DNA of 64,000 bases from Comamonadaceae bacterium OS-1 (lineage in GTDB: Bacteria; Pseudomonadota; Gammaproteobacteria; Burkholderiales; Burkholderiaceae_C). This document shows positions 63,212 to 64,000 of the stretch, piece after piece (position 1 is the stretch's first letter; every line of letters starts with the position of its first letter). The stretch is from contig AP026969.1 of NCBI GenBank assembly GCA_027923965.1, positions 1,302,001 to 1,366,000 of the forward strand, given 5' to 3'. Under the pieces are notes generated by a model, which saw only the letters and a list, made by a program, of their open reading frames with translations, did not search any database and had not been told where the DNA came from. The position numbers and the translations under genes were made by a program.

Positions 63212-64000
63212 TTACATGGTTTCTGCAAACAGCTCGCGGCCAATCAGCATGCGGCGGATTTCGCTGGTGCCCGCGCCGATTTCATACAGCTTGGCATCGC
63301 GCCACAGACGGGGCGTGGGGTATTCGTTGATGTAGCCGTTGCCGCCCAGAATCTGGATCGCCTCGCCCGCCATCCAGGTGGCTTTTTCGGCCAGGTACAG
63401 GATGGCACCGGCGGCATCCTTGCGCAGCGTGCGGGCGTGGTCGGCCCGGTCGCAGGCGGCGGCTACCGCATAGCCATAGGCACGGCAAGCCTGCCAGGTG
63501 GTGTACATGTCGGCCAGCTTGCCCTGCATCAACTGGAATTCGCCAATGCTTTGGCCGAACTGCTTGCGGTCGTGCACATAGGGCACCACCACGTCCATGC
63601 AGGCCGCCATGATGCCTAAAGGGCCGCCGCACAGCACGGTGCGCTCGTAGTCCAGGCCCGACATCAGCACTTTGACACCCTGGCCCACACCGCCTAGCAC
63701 GTTCTCGGCGGGCACTTCGCAGTCTTCAAAAAATACCGGGTAGGTGTTGGAGCCGCGCATGCCCATTTTGTCCAGCTTGGTGCCGAAGCTCAGGCCTTTA
63801 AAGCTTTTTTCGATGATGAAGGCGGTCATGCCCTTGGCACCGGCGTGGATGTCGGTCTTGGCGTAGACGATCAGGGTGTCGGCATCGCCACCGTTGGTGA
63901 TCCACATCTTGGAGCCGTTGAGCACATAACGGTCGCCCTTCAGGTCTGCGCGCAGCTTCATGCTGACCACGTCGGAGCCCGCATTCGGCTCGCTCATGGC
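63212..64000 (-). CDS. liuA: Isovaleryl-CoA dehydrogenase (5'-partial, cut by window end)
   Basis: The C-terminal ~263 residues of an acyl-CoA dehydrogenase; the N-terminus lies beyond base 64000. FAD-binding motifs are MSEPNAGSD and WITNGGDAD. The catalytic glutamate appears in [14 protein letters not shown], the position used by isovaleryl-CoA dehydrogenase, while the usual C-terminal site reads YEIGAGTSE with no Glu before GT. This residue swap supports the isovaleryl assignment. It is the first gene of the liu operon seen here; no liuR regulator is in the window. Confidence 0.93.
   Translation of the reverse strand, partial: AMSEPNAGSDVVSMKLRADLKGDRYVLNGSKMWITNGGDADTLIVYAKTDIHAGAKGMTAFIIEKSFKGLSFGTKLDKMGMRGSNTYPVFFEDCEVPAENVLGGVGQGVKVLMSGLDYERTVLCGGPLGIMAACMDVVVPYVHDRKQFGQSIGEFQLMQGKLADMYTTWQACRAYGYAVAAACDRADHARTLRKDAAGAILYLAEKATWMAGEAIQILGGNGYINEYPTPRLWRDAKLYEIGAGTSEIRRMLIGRELFAETM

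Overview
The window reads as chromosomal DNA of a GC-rich betaproteobacterium, most likely a member of the Comamonadaceae (Rhodoferax/Polaromonas/Acidovorax-like). This rests on gene content (tripartite tricarboxylate-type binding protein, liu leucine operon, tandem glycine riboswitch, purine-type ABC operon beside xdhAB) and on a ~50-nt hairpin repeat that I recognise from that family. It occurs at least 13 times here, mostly between genes but also inside coding regions. No species is assigned.

Layout. 0-8.3 kb: a YhcG-type nuclease gene broken by an in-frame amber codon, an RsmH-like methyltransferase with an unusual N-terminus, a Bug-type binding protein, a Tim44-domain protein, a LuxR regulator, an amino-acid binding protein, and the D-glutamate pair dgcN-dgcA. 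8.3-15 kb: a four-PAS GGDEF-EAL protein, a DUF3455 lipoprotein, an ECF sigma/anti-sigma pair, then a tandem glycine riboswitch leading a dadA-type D-amino-acid dehydrogenase. 15-22 kb: an IS1-family element carrying a nested IS21-family element (both target duplications intact), a SNF2 helicase, tRNA-Lys(CTT), and a second, nearly identical IS1-family copy. 22-31.7 kb: a tightly overlapped run (PfkB kinase, NudB, YbhP-like phosphodiesterase family protein, cardiolipin synthase B), a chemoreceptor, PhoD, an EamA exporter, an AraC regulator and a lipoprotein. 31.7-35 kb is decayed: a broken GGDEF gene, a GGGGTCAGA inverted repeat, and a giant imperfect palindrome split by an IS481-family element.

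35-46 kb is a purine salvage/catabolism island. xdhAB is divergent from a nucleoside/BMP-type ABC transporter (ATPase, two permeases, lipoprotein), followed by a Rieske oxygenase and an adenine-deaminase-type enzyme. 46-49.5 kb holds a FitAB/VapBC-type toxin-antitoxin pair, a Tat-exported phosphoesterase and an Ivy lysozyme inhibitor.

49.5-57.8 kb is the most interesting block. A LacI regulator stands between a five-gene operon (sterol-desaturase-like di-iron oxygenase, Rieske ferredoxin, TIM-barrel isomerase, Gfo/Idh/MocA dehydrogenase, RpiR regulator) and a ribose/fructose-type ABC importer. Four near-identical 14-bp palindromes in the control regions probably form the LacI regulon. The gene set recalls rhizopine (methyl-inosamine) catabolism and suggests uptake plus oxidative removal of a group from a sugar or inositol-like substrate.

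57.9-64 kb is the leucine/isovalerate operon liuA-liuB-liuC-liuD-liuE, with liuA running off the window end.
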